Assembly (NCBI GenBank): GCA_020437105.1
Contig: JAGQWR010000125.1
Coordinates: forward strand, 1 to 36,549
DNA from: Saprospiraceae bacterium
Lineage (GTDB): Bacteria > Bacteroidota > Bacteroidia > Chitinophagales > Saprospiraceae
Direction: 5' to 3'
DNA length: 36,549 nt
Shown here: positions 15,777-24,228 of the stretch, in pieces
Numbering within the stretch: position 1 is the first letter of the stretch
How the letters are laid out: each line of letters begins with the position of its first letter
Translations under genes and position numbers: made by a program
Notes under the pieces: generated by a model
Database searches by the model: none
What the model was told of the DNA's origin: nothing
The model's input: the letters and a program-made list of their open reading frames with translations, nothing else

Positions 15777-16184
15777 ATGCGAAACATAATACTGATCTCT
15801 TTTCTTTTCCTTGGAGCAGGAAATTTATCCGCACAGGGAATTCAATTTTTTGAAGGTTCTTATTCGGAAGCGCTTGAAAAAGCAGCCGATGAAGGAAAAC
15901 TGGTTTTCATTGATTGTTATACCACCTGGTGCGGCCCCTGTAAATGGATGAGCGCTGAAGTTTTTACCGTAGAGGAAGTTGGCACTTTTTTCAACACCCA
16001 CTTTATCAATGTCAAAATGGACATGGAAAAGGGAGAAGGAAGAGCGATGGCCGGAAAATTTCAGATTAGGGGCTATCCTACTCTCATTATTATTGATCCG
16101 TCATCCGGAGAGGAAGTTGATCGGGCACTGGGTGCCCAACGTGTTGACCCCTTATTATCGATGGGAAAAAAGGCCATCAAATAA
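15777..16184 (+). CDS. Secreted thioredoxin-like protein (WCGPC)
   Basis: A 135-residue protein with a signal peptide cleaved near residue 20 (NLSAQ-GIQF). The thioredoxin active site is TTWCGPCKWM (Cys52/Cys55) and the cis-proline loop is 'RGYPTLI'. This is the periplasmic thioredoxin_7/DsbD-C-like type common in Bacteroidota, which reduces or isomerises disulfides of exported proteins. That fits the Cys-rich T9SS cargo proteins encoded nearby, although no direct link is shown. A bidirectional terminator follows. Confidence 0.9.
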   Translation: MRNIILISFLFLGAGNLSAQGIQFFEGSYSEALEKAADEGKLVFIDCYTTWCGPCKWMSAEVFTVEEVGTFFNTHFINVKMDMEKGEGRAMAGKFQIRGYPTLIIIDPSSGEEVDRALGAQRVDPLLSMGKKAIK

Positions 16185-16194
16185 CAAAAAAAGA

Positions 16195-16236
16195 GAAGAG
16201 GCAGCAGGAATCCCCGCTGCCTCTTTCATTTTTATC
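16195..16236. terminator. Bidirectional intrinsic terminator
   Basis: The stem GAGGCAGC (16198-16205) pairs with GCTGCCTC (16216-16223), extended by A-T pairs outside. A T-rich tail follows on the plus strand (TTTCATTTTT) and an A-rich run precedes it (giving a U-tract on the minus strand). It sits between the convergent thioredoxin and BNR-repeat genes and serves both. Confidence 0.85.
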
Positions 16237-16250
16237 TAAATCAGATTAGA

Positions 16251-18158
16251 TTAATCTACCATCAAACGTTTAACGGTGGATTTTGGTCCGATCTGCATCC
16301 GGACAAAATACATACCACCTGCCAGACCATTCAGATCAATCTCCTCCTGTTGTTGGCCGACAGCATATTGCGCACTTGAAATAATCCGGATCTGGTGTCC
16401 CATCGCATCAAACAATTCCAATCGCACAGTAGCAGCATCGCTTAGTTCAAATTGAACCGTTGCCACATCGCTTGCCGGATTAGGGAACAATTCGAAATTG
16501 TATTTATTTACAAAGTCAATGGCATCTTGTCCGACCAGGTCCTCACCAATTTGGGAGAAAATAATATTGTTTTCTCCCGGTAAGTCCATATCGCCTCTCA
16601 AGGCCAAACCAGGCTGAAAATCCTGCTGATAGGTAAACAGCACATCCCCGTCAATATCCCGAAGCATATGCGGGAATACAGCCTCTACAAATGGGACAAA
16701 AAGCGGATCACCAATGGTTGTTCCATTAATCGCGTCATAAGGCTCCGACCAGTTAGCACCTCCGTCTTCCGATTTGATGATAAAAATATGACGCATAAAC
16801 TGCTCGTCATCTGCATCCAAAAACTCCGGCCCTTCCATCACAGCTGAATAAGCCAGGTAGAGATTATTATTCGCATCTACTGACGCACTGGCCATGGAGC
16901 TTAGGGACATATAATAGAGGGCAATATTGGAAATATCCGGAATATCGATCGTATCATTTCCGTTTAGGTCAAGTACATCTGCAATGATGTTAACCGAATC
17001 CGGACCAAAACTTTCATTCCAATAGGCAAGTCCGCTGGTGCCTGGGAAATAAGAAGTGTTTCCATCAGTCAGGTCATCATCCAATACATACATCTGGCCA
17101 TAAAAAAGATGCACATTGCCGTCGTTATCCATCATTACATGACCGCAATTATCAGTCGTTAGCATGGCTAGCGTGTCCGGTTGATTAGGATCATAAGGAG
17201 GCAGATCATCAACGGTGTAACCCTGGTCTATTGCATATTTGTCAATAGGAAAATCATGTACCCGTGTTTCACTCCAAGTATCTCCTCCATCTTCCGAAAT
17301 AAATACTTTTGTATCTCCAAATTGGAAGAACATTCCAACTACGACCCGGTCACCCCGGGCATCAATCCCGTAGGCATCGGCAGAATTCCGAATCATAAAA
17401 CTGCTGTCCAGGCCGGGAATAATAAAGTCCTGGACCTCCCAAGTTGCCCCTCCATCGGAAGAACGGTAATAAAGTGGATGCAAATCTACGCCTTCATAGA
17501 GATCGCCACCCAAAACCAGGGAGGTGGTAACACCAATTACGTGGATTGTTTCGCCGCTACAGGCAGCACGGGGCCAAAGCAGTCCCCAGGGGGTATCAGA
17601 TGGAATATCAGACTCTGTCCAGTTTGTTTCGCCAGCTTCCCGTCGCAGGGTATGCAAGCGGTACTCCGGAGAGGTAAAAACATGGTTTACAATAAACTCT
17701 GTTCCCGAATCCGTGATTACGTGATTTGGCCAGCCGGTCCGAACGCCATTTTCCAATCGGTCACTTGGAGGAGCCATCCAATTGCCGGTTCCCGCATCAT
17801 AACGATTATAGCCGGTGCCGCGATCAGAATAGCCGTCACCGCTGCTAAAGCCTTGTGTCCAGACAGCCATAATATTGCCATCAGCATCCTTGCTCATCCG
17901 GTTACTGGAAGAATAGTTTGATTGTAAATCATAGATCGTCTGCCCAATTAAAACATCCTGCTCAGTACCACGAGTAGGTACTGCTACGTCTCCTGAAGCA
18001 GCTTCCCCCAGGCCTGTCTGAATATCTGTAGCCTTTAACATGGGCATAGGCTGCATCAGTCCTTCTCTTTTTGCCAAAGTTTTTGATTGTGCCATTGCGG
18101 TGCCTGCAAAAAGCACCAGGCTCAGGCTTACTAAAATTGCGTGTTGAATTAATTTCAT
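16251..18158 (-). CDS. Secreted BNR/sialidase-type propeller with T9SS type A sorting domain
   Basis: A 635-residue protein with a signal peptide (MKLIQHAILVSLSLVLFAGTAMAQ region, cleavage after AMA) and repeated Asp-box motifs: 'SSDGGATW', 'SEDGGDTW' and 'SEDGGANW', the S-x-D-G-G-x-x-W turn of BNR/sialidase propellers. A 'DLNGNDTIDIPD' loop (about 395-410) looks like a dockerin-type calcium site. The last 80 residues, 'NFELFPNPASDVATVQFEL' to 'VKRLMVD', form the type A T9SS sorting domain, so it is secreted across the outer membrane. The Arg triad and Tyr/Glu of active sialidases are not evident; the function is unknown. It ends at the shared terminator. Confidence 0.85.
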   Translation of the reverse strand: MKLIQHAILVSLSLVLFAGTAMAQSKTLAKREGLMQPMPMLKATDIQTGLGEAASGDVAVPTRGTEQDVLIGQTIYDLQSNYSSSNRMSKDADGNIMAVWTQGFSSGDGYSDRGTGYNRYDAGTGNWMAPPSDRLENGVRTGWPNHVITDSGTEFIVNHVFTSPEYRLHTLRREAGETNWTESDIPSDTPWGLLWPRAACSGETIHVIGVTTSLVLGGDLYEGVDLHPLYYRSSDGGATWEVQDFIIPGLDSSFMIRNSADAYGIDARGDRVVVGMFFQFGDTKVFISEDGGDTWSETRVHDFPIDKYAIDQGYTVDDLPPYDPNQPDTLAMLTTDNCGHVMMDNDGNVHLFYGQMYVLDDDLTDGNTSYFPGTSGLAYWNESFGPDSVNIIADVLDLNGNDTIDIPDISNIALYYMSLSSMASASVDANNNLYLAYSAVMEGPEFLDADDEQFMRHIFIIKSEDGGANWSEPYDAINGTTIGDPLFVPFVEAVFPHMLRDIDGDVLFTYQQDFQPGLALRGDMDLPGENNIIFSQIGEDLVGQDAIDFVNKYNFELFPNPASDVATVQFELSDAATVRLELFDAMGHQIRIISSAQYAVGQQQEEIDLNGLAGGMYFVRMQIGPKSTVKRLMVD

Positions 18159-18378
18159 TTGAAGGTGGATTTTGATTACTACAAAAATTTTATCCTAAAA
18201 GAAAGACCCAAACAGTTTGGTCATTTTCAACCCTAATTTAATGATTTAGATTGGCTTGAAAAGTATCCAATAGAGGTTTGTGGTAAATGGGTGACAAGCA
18301 ATTATTATATTTGATCGGTCTGAGTGGAACAAACAGCACTACATTTGGCAAACCATTATCTTTTGAAAAAACACGTAA

Positions 18379-21300
18379 ATGGCCCTTCGATCTATACTTT
18401 TGCTAGCCTATATTTTTGTGGCATTCCATGTTTATGCACAACCATCAAATGATGATTGTAGCGGATTGATTGACCTCGGTGAGGCTCCAATTTGCCCGGT
18501 TATTGGCACCTTTACAAACGTAGATGCTACAGGGAGCACCGTATTTTCAAACCCGGCAGCTAATATCCCGTCCTGTTTTATGGGTGGCCAACCGGATGCA
18601 GATGTTTGGTTTTCGTTTGATGTACCTATAGATGGCAGCATTGTTGACTTCGATATAATAGTCAGTGCGGTGAACGGTCCTAATGGTCCGATTTTACAGC
18701 CTCAAATAGCGGTCTATCGGGGTGATTGCCTGCTCGACGAGCTGGAAGAACTTGATTGTGCAACTTCCGCCGCGGGCGAATCTACTGTTGAAATTACCCT
18801 TTCCGGGCTCACACCCGGCTTTACTTATTTCCTGCGTATTGATGACTGGTCAGGAACTGCGCAGGCAAACTGGGGAGACTTTGAACTCTGTATCAAAGAG
18901 CCTGATTTAATCTTTAATATTGGCGAAGAACCTGGCTCCAATGCCTGCACAGGTACCCTTTTTGATTCTGGCGGACCAGATGGAAATTATCAGGATAATG
19001 AAACATATACCTTTGTTGTTTGTCCGGATCAACCTACCGCCTGTATTGACTTACAAATTGAGGCTTCAAATATTGAAACCAATTACGATAACCTCACTAT
19101 ATATGAAGGGAATTCTACCGCCGGAGCTCAGGTAGCTAATTTTACAGGAGCCAGTCCGGCTGCTTCCATTCAAATAGGCAGTAGTTGTTTTACAGTCTTA
19201 TTTGATTCGGATATTTCAATTTCTCAAAGTGGCTTTGAACTTTCCTGGTCCTGCTCTCCCGTTGCCTGTCTGACCACTTTTGTGCCGTGCGAACAAACAA
19301 GCTCGATCTTCTTTTTGCCTTTTCAGGCGAATGGACAGACGACCTGTGGATCAGGAGATGATGTTCAGGAGGGTCCCTGCCCAATCAGTACAGAGGCGTT
19401 GATGGGTGAAGATTTTATCTACACCTATAATTCACAAGGAGATGAATGTATCAGTATAATGCTTACCGGAGTCGATGCTGGTACATGGTTATCTATCTAT
19501 GAAGACTGCCCCGAAAGTGCCAGCAATTGTATGGCAGTAGGGCAAAGCATTGGTTCGGATACCATTCTCATAGACTACCTTTCCCTGAACGAATCCGGTT
19601 TGATATATTTGGCCATCAGCAATGTCAATTGTACCGATTTTAATATCCAGATTCAGCAAGTGCCCTGCCTTCAAATCGTATCCGCCCAATCTTTATGTGA
19701 AGATGCTACAGCGCTGAATACCTGTTCGGAGGTACTGAGTTTGTTTGGAGTATCCCCTTTTATGACCACGATACCAGAATATTTTCAGCCCGGCATTAAT
19801 GATGGCTGTTGGGATGATGCCGGAGCGGCACACTATACCTGGCTGGCATTCCAGGCTCAGGTGGACGGCTCTTTTGGCTTTTTAGCGAATGGTAGTTCCG
19901 ATCAGGAAGATGCCAATATCGATTTTCAGGTTTGGGGACCGATTTCTGATCCGTTTAACCTTTGCGACTTTGTGCTCACCAACCAACCAATCCGCAGTAG
20001 TTTTGCGGACGAAAATTTTGAAATTACCGGACTGACCGATACAAATCCGATCAATGGCAACTCGGTAAGTGATGCCTGTGAAGATCTGAGCGGGGATGGC
20101 TTTGTCTCAGCCCTTCCCGTCTTACAGGATCAATTTTACCTGATCTTACTAAATGACCACAGCGGCAATATTATCAACGGCCACCTGGAGATTGATTTTA
20201 GTGAAACCTCCGCAGGCGTATTGGATGGTTTGCCGGAAGGCACACCTTTATCAGCGACGCCCTACGAAACGACGGGAACTGCCTTCCACAATCCACAAAA
20301 TGGAGATTACTCCTGTATTCAACTTACCGCCAACCTCAACAATCAGGGTGGCTGTGCCTGGTCGGCTGATCTCGTTGATTTCTCACAGCCGTTCATAAAT
20401 AATGCAACAATTTATTTTGGCAATAGTGATGCAGGTGCCGATGGAATTTGCATGGTCTATCACCTGGATCCGGATGGCTTTGAAACCTGTGGGGTAACCG
20501 GTGGAGAAATTGGTTCCGGGGGTATCCAAAACTCCCTAATTATTGAGTTTGATACCTGGCAAAACGCCCAATTTGGAGACCCGTTTCAGGATCACATTGC
20601 TGTGAATGTCAATGGAGATATGGGATCCTCTATTTCTGGTCCGATTGTGATGCCTAACCTCGAGGACGGACAGGAACATGAAGTCGTATTCAGTTGGGAA
20701 CCGGTAAGCATGACTTATGAAATTTACTTTGATGGTGCCTTGGTGATCACCAATGTGTATGATGTGGTGACCAACTGTTTTGGTGGCGAGACTTCTGTAT
20801 ATGGAGGTTATACGGCTTCTACCGGGGGTGCCTTTAACCTGCAATATGTTTGTACCGGAAACAATGTATATCCCACAACAACATCAGATACAACCAGTGT
20901 TATTTTATGTGAAGGAGAATCCTATTTTGCCGGGGGTGCCCTACAAACAACTTCCGGATTTTACTCAGACGTTTATGTCGCCTACAATGGGTGCGATAGT
21001 ATTATCGTTAGCGATCTGACCTTTAACCCGAGCTTCGCTGACACCGTTTCAGTTCAGCTTTGTGATGGCGATTTTTACTTTGCTGGTGGTGCAGATCAAA
21101 CGACTAGTGGAATATATTCTGATGCCTTCCTCACCATTAATGGCTGTGATAGTTTGGTTGTCACCGAATTGGAATTTTCTCCCAATGAAAGTAGTTATCT
21201 GTTGAAAATTCTATGCGCAGGTGAATCCTATTTTGCCGGCGGCATGGATCAGACATCGGATGGTATTTATACAGACACCCTGATTAATTTTCTCTCTTGT

Positions 21301-21891
21301 GATAGCATTGTCACTACTGAGTTATTATTCCTTTCGGCGGAAGCCAATATTGAAGAACCAGACCCGCTCAATTGTGAAAATCCGGATTGCCTGACGCTTG
21401 ACGCCAGTGCTTCCTCTGCGGGAGGCCCCTATTCCTATGAATGGTTTGTCTCCGGCGGGGGCCAAATAGAAGACGAAACAGATCCCCTGTTACCGGTCGC
21501 TTGTGGCCCCGGACTTTACCGACTGATCGTCACGAATTCGATTGGCGATGTAGTTTGTGCTGATACCGCCGAAGTAACGGTTGTACTGGAGATTGACGGC
21601 GATTGTTTTGATATAGAAATCCCCAATGCCTTCTCTCCCAATGGAGACGGGTTGAATGATTTTTTCCAGTTAATTATTCCGGAAGACCTGACCGTTGAAA
21701 TCAGGGAATTCCAGGTATTTAACCGTTGGGGCCAACAAGTATATAACAATGAAAATGGCCTTATTGGCTGGGATGGCAAACAGGACGGGGAGCCTGCTCC
21801 CTCCGATGTATTTGCCTATAGAATATTATACACTATTCCGATCCTTGCTCAGGATATTGAATTAAGCGGAGAAGTCACGCTGTTGCGATAA
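18379..21891 (+). CDS. Large cell-surface protein: CUB-like, L-type lectin, SprB-like repeats, T9SS type B
   Basis: A 1170-residue multidomain exported protein with a signal peptide ending at VYAQ (residue 21). In order: an N-terminal jelly-roll 'DADVWFSFDVP' domain (about 25-175), a CUB-like domain (about 185-290), two further DVW-type beta domains (about 300-600), an L-type lectin domain (about 625-830, with 'LIIEFDTWQN' and 'HIAVNVNG'), three tandem copies of a 54-residue Cys repeat with 'GESYFAGG...QT.SG.Y.D...CDSIV' (about 845-985), an Ig/PKD-like domain, and the C-terminal gliding-motility sorting domain 'NAFSPNGDGLNDFF' to 'GEVTLLR' (about 1080-1170). It is probably a surface adhesin that binds glycans. 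TATATTTG at 18306-18313 is a possible -7 element. Confidence 0.9.
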   Translation: MALRSILLLAYIFVAFHVYAQPSNDDCSGLIDLGEAPICPVIGTFTNVDATGSTVFSNPAANIPSCFMGGQPDADVWFSFDVPIDGSIVDFDIIVSAVNGPNGPILQPQIAVYRGDCLLDELEELDCATSAAGESTVEITLSGLTPGFTYFLRIDDWSGTAQANWGDFELCIKEPDLIFNIGEEPGSNACTGTLFDSGGPDGNYQDNETYTFVVCPDQPTACIDLQIEASNIETNYDNLTIYEGNSTAGAQVANFTGASPAASIQIGSSCFTVLFDSDISISQSGFELSWSCSPVACLTTFVPCEQTSSIFFLPFQANGQTTCGSGDDVQEGPCPISTEALMGEDFIYTYNSQGDECISIMLTGVDAGTWLSIYEDCPESASNCMAVGQSIGSDTILIDYLSLNESGLIYLAISNVNCTDFNIQIQQVPCLQIVSAQSLCEDATALNTCSEVLSLFGVSPFMTTIPEYFQPGINDGCWDDAGAAHYTWLAFQAQVDGSFGFLANGSSDQEDANIDFQVWGPISDPFNLCDFVLTNQPIRSSFADENFEITGLTDTNPINGNSVSDACEDLSGDGFVSALPVLQDQFYLILLNDHSGNIINGHLEIDFSETSAGVLDGLPEGTPLSATPYETTGTAFHNPQNGDYSCIQLTANLNNQGGCAWSADLVDFSQPFINNATIYFGNSDAGADGICMVYHLDPDGFETCGVTGGEIGSGGIQNSLIIEFDTWQNAQFGDPFQDHIAVNVNGDMGSSISGPIVMPNLEDGQEHEVVFSWEPVSMTYEIYFDGALVITNVYDVVTNCFGGETSVYGGYTASTGGAFNLQYVCTGNNVYPTTTSDTTSVILCEGESYFAGGALQTTSGFYSDVYVAYNGCDSIIVSDLTFNPSFADTVSVQLCDGDFYFAGGADQTTSGIYSDAFLTINGCDSLVVTELEFSPNESSYLLKILCAGESYFAGGMDQTSDGIYTDTLINFLSCDSIVTTELLFLSAEANIEEPDPLNCENPDCLTLDASASSAGGPYSYEWFVSGGGQIEDETDPLLPVACGPGLYRLIVTNSIGDVVCADTAEVTVVLEIDGDCFDIEIPNAFSPNGDGLNDFFQLIIPEDLTVEIREFQVFNRWGQQVYNNENGLIGWDGKQDGEPAPSDVFAYRILYTIPILAQDIELSGEVTLLR

Positions 21892-21892
21892 G

Positions 21893-22471
21893 CTATTTCA
21901 GCTTTTTCACAAACTTGGTGAGAATAACGATGTGCTGGTCATTGACCCGGCCTTCGATGTGTTCCGGATTATCCTGAACCAGCGATATTCGGCGTACAGC
22001 TGTGCCCCGTTTTGCGATAAAATTGGCGCCTTTTACGTTGAGGTCTTTTATAAGTACCACAGAATCTCCGGCTTCCAGAACCACTCCGTTGCTGTCAACA
22101 TGCACAACTGCTTCCGTAGTTTCATGATCGGTAGTAGCTTCTGCCCAGGCTTTGGTTTCCTCATCCATATAAAACATACCCAGTAAATCCTGAGCCCAGC
22201 CTTCTGTACTCAGCTTATTTAACATCCGCCAGGAAACAACTTTAACTGCTGGCACCTCACTCCACATACTGTCATTGAGGCAACGCCAGTGGTGTGCATC
22301 TGTATTTTCTGAATCCTCGATTTGCTCAAAACAGGTGGTACAGATATGAACATAATCTGCTGCAGTTCCGGTTGCAGATGGAGTTACCTGGTATGCCTGT
22401 AATTCGCTTCCGGCACCACAAAGCTCACAGGAAGATCCACTGCGTGCTGCCAATTCGTTTTCGATGCTCAT
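21893..22471 (-). CDS. PhnA domain protein (YjdM family)
   Basis: A 192-residue protein. The N-terminal zinc ribbon has CELC (Cys15, Cys18) and CTTC (Cys44, Cys47). The C-terminal PhnA domain reads 'DSNGVVLEAGDSVVLIKDLNVKGANFIAKRGTAVR', which is the SH3-like core. Despite the name, PhnA-family proteins are not proven phosphonate hydrolases and their function is unsettled. The middle (about 55-120) is helical with 'EEDTAHHW'-type residues and a 'KLSTEGWAQDLLGM' segment. The stop is 1 bp from the convergent surface-protein stop. Confidence 0.88.
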   Translation of the reverse strand: MSIENELAARSGSSCELCGAGSELQAYQVTPSATGTAADYVHICTTCFEQIEDSENTDAHHWRCLNDSMWSEVPAVKVVSWRMLNKLSTEGWAQDLLGMFYMDEETKAWAEATTDHETTEAVVHVDSNGVVLEAGDSVVLIKDLNVKGANFIAKRGTAVRRISLVQDNPEHIEGRVNDQHIVILTKFVKKLK

Positions 22472-22916
22472 TGTGCCGATTGTTTGAATCCTGCTTCATT
22501 GCAGGCCGCAAATATCGATTTTTTTTAAGGATGAGGATGAGTTAGGCTCCATCTAATTTAAATAGCACCTGTTTAGAATTTGCTTTTGGATACAGTAGTG
22601 AACAAATTTTATGCTGATCGACCTGCCTGCTAGCGATCTAAAGAGCGGGCAGGAGCATTATTCGCTCCGATAGCAATCGGAGGATGCGGGTTGCAAATCC
22701 CGAACATAAGGCGGGGCAATTCGGCTAAGAAAAATAACAAAGAGCAAGATGAAATTTACTGCTAATACGCCGAAGTGTAAATCCCAAGCGCGTTCTAAAT
22801 TATTACTAGCGCTGAAATTCCATTTAGGCACTTATTAAGAAGCATACACATCCATGTCCGGCATGAATACCCCTAAAGAATTGGATAAGGCAACAAAGGA
22901 CAGACTATTTGTACTT
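22472..22916. other. Gene-free spacer at the left edge of the A+T-rich island
   Basis: This 445-bp stretch holds no convincing gene. It has a cluster of inverted repeats: CCTGCC/GGCAGG (22622-22653), CTCCGAT-agca-ATCGGAG (22665-22682) and CGGG/CCCG (22687-22702), followed by GGCGGGGCAATTCGGC. The rest (22740-22910) shows no structure I can name. It may be a recombination scar or mobile-element relic at the island junction. Confidence 0.45.
22622..22702. repeat. Cluster of three hairpins
   Basis: Three consecutive inverted repeats occupy 80 bp: CCTGCC/GGCAGG with a 20-nt loop, CTCCGAT/ATCGGAG with a 4-nt loop, and CGGG/CCCG with an 8-nt loop. A CCTGCCTT/AAGGCAGG hairpin at 24083-24106 resembles the first. 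Confidence 0.6.
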
Positions 22917-23357
22917 TCATTCACCATATTCGGAACCACCTACGAAAAATGAAGCGAAAAGTGTAACTAATCCAACGATACCTACAAGTTGCCCATCTCC
23001 TGTCAACAAGCCCAAGGCAACAGTTACAGCAATCGAAATAAACGCACGAATATTTCGAGATTTAAGTTTTTTAAGTGAATACTCCTGCTTTACTTTCTGA
23101 ATTTCGGAAGCATGATCACGTTTAGCCAAATCTTGCCTGCTTTCAAGGTGTTGAATTTTTTTAGACAAATTTCTTACAGCCGCTCTAGAGTCATCCAAAG
23201 ATTCTTTTAGAAACTCATTCTGTTTTTTGTATAACTGATTGATTTTCTGGTCACGTCTCTTTACTTCAAACTGCTCTCCAAAGCCAGCAGGTTGGGACCC
23301 AAGTGAAAAAAACAACAGAAAAATCAACCCAACTGAAAAAAGGATTAAAATAACCAT
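22917..23357 (-). CDS. Unknown membrane protein with coiled coil
   Basis: I do not recognise this 146-residue protein. It begins with a transmembrane helix (about residues 2-20), then a charged, heptad-like coiled coil (about 33-95: QKINQLYKKQNEFLKESL, then LSKKIQHLESR), and ends in two hydrophobic segments (about 105-122 and 125-142) rich in Gly, resembling a membrane hairpin. It lies 14 bp after the stop of the preceding small gene (23372-23827), so the two probably form an operon. Its base composition is visibly A+T-rich. Confidence 0.6.
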   Translation of the reverse strand: MVILILFSVGLIFLLFFSLGSQPAGFGEQFEVKRRDQKINQLYKKQNEFLKESLDDSRAAVRNLSKKIQHLESRQDLAKRDHASEIQKVKQEYSLKKLKSRNIRAFISIAVTVALGLLTGDGQLVGIVGLVTLFASFFVGGSEYGE

Positions 23358-23371
23358 GTCTATTCATTTAA

Positions 23372-23827
23372 TCAATAATCATTAATTGGTACAGAATGTT
23401 TTTGTGTAAATATTAAATCATCTAAATCATCCAAACTATGAACAGTGCCTTCTACAGACCTATCCAACTCAACAACAGTTACTGATTTAAATGCTTCATC
23501 CAGATTAAACAACTCTGTTAATTCACCGCAAACAACCAAGCTGCTACCTTTTTTAGGTAGAAATTGGCCAAACCTGATCTTCACAACGATAGCTTCACCT
23601 GTGAATCCTTCCAACAGGTAAACCTTCAGTAAGGGGGTATTAAAAGTGCTGGTAACAACACCTTCGAGCGTAACAATTTTCTTATTGTATATAGAGGAAT
23701 TGGCTTTCAAATCTTTAATTTGAACTTCACTTCCAAGCCCACATTCTTCAGAAGTAAATGTTGAAGCATGAAAGTAAATCAGTCCAATTAAAGCCCCTAA
23801 AACGATAAATTTCAATAGTTTCATCAT
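23372..23827 (-). CDS. Unknown exported or anchored protein with OB-fold-like core
   Basis: A 151-residue protein with an N-terminal hydrophobic segment (residues 3-20), then a beta-rich core 'KKIVTLEGVVTSTFNTPLLKVYLLEG' and 'AIVVKIRFGQFLPKKGSSLVVCGELTEL', a pattern typical of small OB folds such as bacterial tRNA_anti-like domains (each strand pair ends with 'G.V' and 'V.G.L'). Function unknown. It is followed within 14 bp by the coiled-coil membrane gene. Cys29 and Cys98 could form a disulfide if exported. Confidence 0.6.
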   Translation of the reverse strand: MMKLLKFIVLGALIGLIYFHASTFTSEECGLGSEVQIKDLKANSSIYNKKIVTLEGVVTSTFNTPLLKVYLLEGFTGEAIVVKIRFGQFLPKKGSSLVVCGELTELFNLDEAFKSVTVVELDRSVEGTVHSLDDLDDLIFTQKHSVPINDY

Positions 23828-24082
23828 ATATCATTGAGGTTAAAAGATAAATCACACCCACACTCAACAGTAATTGAATAATGGTAATGAATATTAAATT
23901 CTAACAGCAATTTGTTGACTACTGGTGATTCCCTCAACTTCTCACAGCAATTTATTCAGATAACCGACCTTCCTGGCCAGCTAACTTTTCAGAACATTTC
24001 ATTAACTTTAGGCTTGCACATGGCACCTTTAGTAATAAGCATTTAGTTAGAGTAGGCCAGGGAATTTGGCCCTTGAAGGAAA

Positions 24083-24106
24083 CCTGCCTTGCTCGCGTAA
24101 GGCAGG
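24083..24106. repeat. CCTGCCTT/AAGGCAGG hairpin
   Basis: A perfect 8-bp inverted repeat with loop GCTCGCGT. It resembles the hairpin at 22622-22653 and lies 16 bp before repeat copy B. Confidence 0.7.
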
Positions 24107-24121
24107 CACAGGCAAACCCCG

Positions 24122-24200
24122 ACAGCTATCGTGGTTTTAACGAAGTAGGGCGGAAAATAAAAAGATAAAAAGCCCAAACCACTTTGATTCGGGTATAAAT
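24122..24200 (+). repeat. Dispersed repeat, copy B (left side of the ATPase gene)
   Basis: It matches copy A (9-90) over about 65 bases, including GTAGGGCGG and AAGCCCAAACCACTTT. Its last 30 bases (24170-24199) recur inverted at 26501-26530 with 27 of 30 identical. The minus strand reads as a terminator-like hairpin with a U-rich tail. It ends 29 bp before the ATPase ATG. Confidence 0.75.
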
Positions 24201-24228
24201 CCCCAGCATACTCTTAAACCCTAACCTC

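Larger units (their letters stand above)
23828..24228. other. Gene-free spacer before the ATPase
   Basis: This 401-bp stretch has no coding potential I trust. It contains a near-duplicate 'ACAGCAATTT.TT' (about 23904 and 23945), the CCTGCCTT/AAGGCAGG hairpin (24083-24106), and repeat copy B (24122-24200). No TAnnTTTG promoter with a spaced TTG was found for the ATPase gene; TAACTTTA near 24005 is only a weak candidate. Confidence 0.45.

Noticed and set aside
17181..17921. 246-residue open frame antisense to the BNR protein gene
   Set aside because: It overlaps a well-supported gene with signal peptide, Asp boxes and sorting domain; its own translation has no recognisable domain and is explained as an antisense shadow.
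22855..22953. Possible 32-residue peptide (MSGMNTPKEL...)
   Set aside because: Too short, convergent overlap with the 22917 gene, no homology or promoter evidence.
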